Positions 4,666-5,710 of a stretch of DNA of 5,710 nt are shown here, piece by piece (the stretch's first letter is position 1; every line of letters starts with the position of its first letter). The DNA lies in assembly GCA_016789205.1 (NCBI GenBank), contig JAEURF010000115.1, positions 1 through 5,710 of the forward strand, written 5' to 3'. Source of the DNA: Anaerolineales bacterium. GTDB lineage: Bacteria; Chloroflexota; Anaerolineae; Anaerolineales; Villigracilaceae. The notes under the pieces are model-generated. The model was not told where the DNA came from. It saw nothing but the letters and a program-made list of their open reading frames with translations, and searched no databases. The position numbers and the translations under genes are program-made.

Positions 4666-5710
4666 ATGCTCACTCTTGTAGAAAAAATTCTCTTTACAAT
4701 TTTTACACTCATATCGTTATATTTGACATATCGCGGTGTGATGAGGATTGTGACTCACATTTCTAGCGGGCAAGGTAAAGTGGATTGGTCGCTTCTTTGG
4801 TCTAGACTTGGAGACCTGATTCTCAAAATCGGCTTTTTCCAACCCGTCTTCAGATTCCGCCTCGGCGTGAGCATTTTGCATGGATTAATTGGCTGGGGCT
4901 TCTTCTCGTTTTTATTGGTCAACTTATCAGATTTAATTTATGGCTTCACAGGTTGGAAGCTTTTTTACAATACCGGCCTATTTGGTGATGTGTATCGTCT
5001 CTTAGCTGATTTCACCGGCGTTGGCATTATGGTCGGTATGCTCGCTCTTTCTTTCCGAAGATATGTTCTTAAACCTGCCACTTTAACAACACGAGATACA
5101 ACTTTATTAAATCCAAAAGCAAGAACAGGCATTTTGCGAGATTCTGCAATTGTGACAGCGACATTTTTCACGCATAATTTTATGCGTATGATGGAAGAGT
5201 CTATGTACTTGGCGAAGCACGGTCAAGTTGACGGGTGGCAACCAATTATCTCAGCAGTATCAGGTTTATGGTCAGGGGTTGAGGCGAATCAGTTAATCAT
5301 GATGGAACATGTCGCATGGTGGATTTCTTTAGGAGTCGTTGTCGCATTTTTGCCATATTTTCCATATTCAAAACATATTCATTTGTTTATGGCTCCGTTA
5401 AATTTTGGATTGAAGCCCGAAAGAAAATCGATTGGGCAATTGAATTATATAAATTTGGATGATACTTCAATTGAACAATTTGGCGCGGCAAAGATGAAAG
5501 ATTTAGGTTGGGAACAAATTATGGATAGTTATGCGTGCATCCAATGTTTTCGTTGCCAAGAAGTTTGCCCTGCTTATAACACCGGAAAAATTTTATCGCC
5601 CGCCGCCTTGGAAATTAACAAACGCTATCACTTGAATTATGGTGGTGCCATTGATTTGCCAATGACAAATCTAATTTCTGAAGAAGCCGTTTGGGCTTGT
5701 ACATCGTGTG
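4666..5710 (+). CDS. Membrane heme b / 4Fe-4S oxidoreductase, NarI-like plus HdrD-like fusion (3' partial)
   Basis: The frame is open from the ATG at 4666 to the window end (348 codons) with no stop, so the gene continues outside. GGAG (4657-4660) lies five bases before the start. The N-terminal domain has about five transmembrane helices (roughly 5-25, 66-92, 108-130, 160-180, 214-234) and resembles NarI/HdrE heme-b subunits. Histidines suited to heme binding are H72, H170, H215, and H237 and H239 in the PYSKHIHLF motif. After it comes a ferredoxin-like motif CIQCFRCQEVCP (C291, C294, C297, C301), followed by a second cluster start, CTSC (C345, C348), cut by the window edge. The family usually continues with cysteine-rich CCG domains as in heterodisulfide reductase subunit D. 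Relatives such as FadF-type proteins are thought to pass electrons from flavoproteins to menaquinone. The exact donor is unknown here. Confidence 0.88.
   Translation, partial: MLTLVEKILFTIFTLISLYLTYRGVMRIVTHISSGQGKVDWSLLWSRLGDLILKIGFFQPVFRFRLGVSILHGLIGWGFFSFLLVNLSDLIYGFTGWKLFYNTGLFGDVYRLLADFTGVGIMVGMLALSFRRYVLKPATLTTRDTTLLNPKARTGILRDSAIVTATFFTHNFMRMMEESMYLAKHGQVDGWQPIISAVSGLWSGVEANQLIMMEHVAWWISLGVVVAFLPYFPYSKHIHLFMAPLNFGLKPERKSIGQLNYINLDDTSIEQFGAAKMKDLGWEQIMDSYACIQCFRCQEVCPAYNTGKILSPAALEINKRYHLNYGGAIDLPMTNLISEEAVWACTSC

Noticed and set aside
4965..5171. Minus-strand open frame of 68 codons
   Set aside because: It lies inside the plus-strand membrane Fe-S gene, whose frame is open to the window end and carries conserved motifs.

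Overview
The window carries most of a System I (Ccm) cytochrome c maturation cluster, followed by a secreted cysteine-rich lytic-transglycosylase-like gene and the 5' part of a membrane iron-sulfur oxidoreductase gene. All six genes in view are on the plus strand. The organism looks like a Chloroflexota bacterium, probably of the Anaerolineae. That rests on the remembered look of the proteins (the ccm gene order with an acidic-tailed membrane protein just upstream, and a NarI-like/HdrD-like fusion) and on the many short palindromic repeats between genes. It is a recognition-level judgement, not a proven placement.

Layout: 3-350 is the C-terminal end of a membrane-anchored protein of unknown function whose start lies outside the window. 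After a 52-bp double-hairpin repeat come ccmA (414-1112, ABC ATPase), ccmB (1123-1803, permease), a 174-bp gap, ccmC (1978-2679, heme-handling membrane protein) and a tiny ccmD (2681-2833, 50 codons). An intrinsic terminator closes the cluster at 2881-2911. A promoter-like pair overlaps this terminator and could start transcription of the next gene, 2919-4562, a 547-residue exported protein with an SLT/lysozyme-like C-terminal domain and 18 cysteines. After another palindromic repeat, an open frame from 4666 runs off the window end. It encodes a five-helix heme-b-type membrane domain fused to an HdrD-like 4Fe-4S dicluster domain.

How the genes work together: CcmA and CcmB form the ABC part of the system. 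CcmC with CcmD loads heme onto the chaperone CcmE, and CcmF/H-type ligases then attach it to apocytochromes. CcmE, CcmF and CcmH are not in this window and may lie upstream. The iron-sulfur membrane protein is an electron-transfer component that probably feeds quinone, so it fits a respiratory neighbourhood, but nothing here shows that it is co-regulated with ccm.

The genes are conventional. The more unusual content is between them. Almost every gap holds a small repeat: a double hairpin with complementary loops (353-404), two copies of a GTCACGTT/AACGTGAC hairpin element that each begin on the stop codon of the preceding gene (1801 and 2831), a 7-bp tandem repeat of consensus CYGATTA before both ccmB and ccmC, and a 79-bp imperfect palindrome (4568-4646). 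No RNA gene, CRISPR array, transposase or clear new multi-gene system was found.
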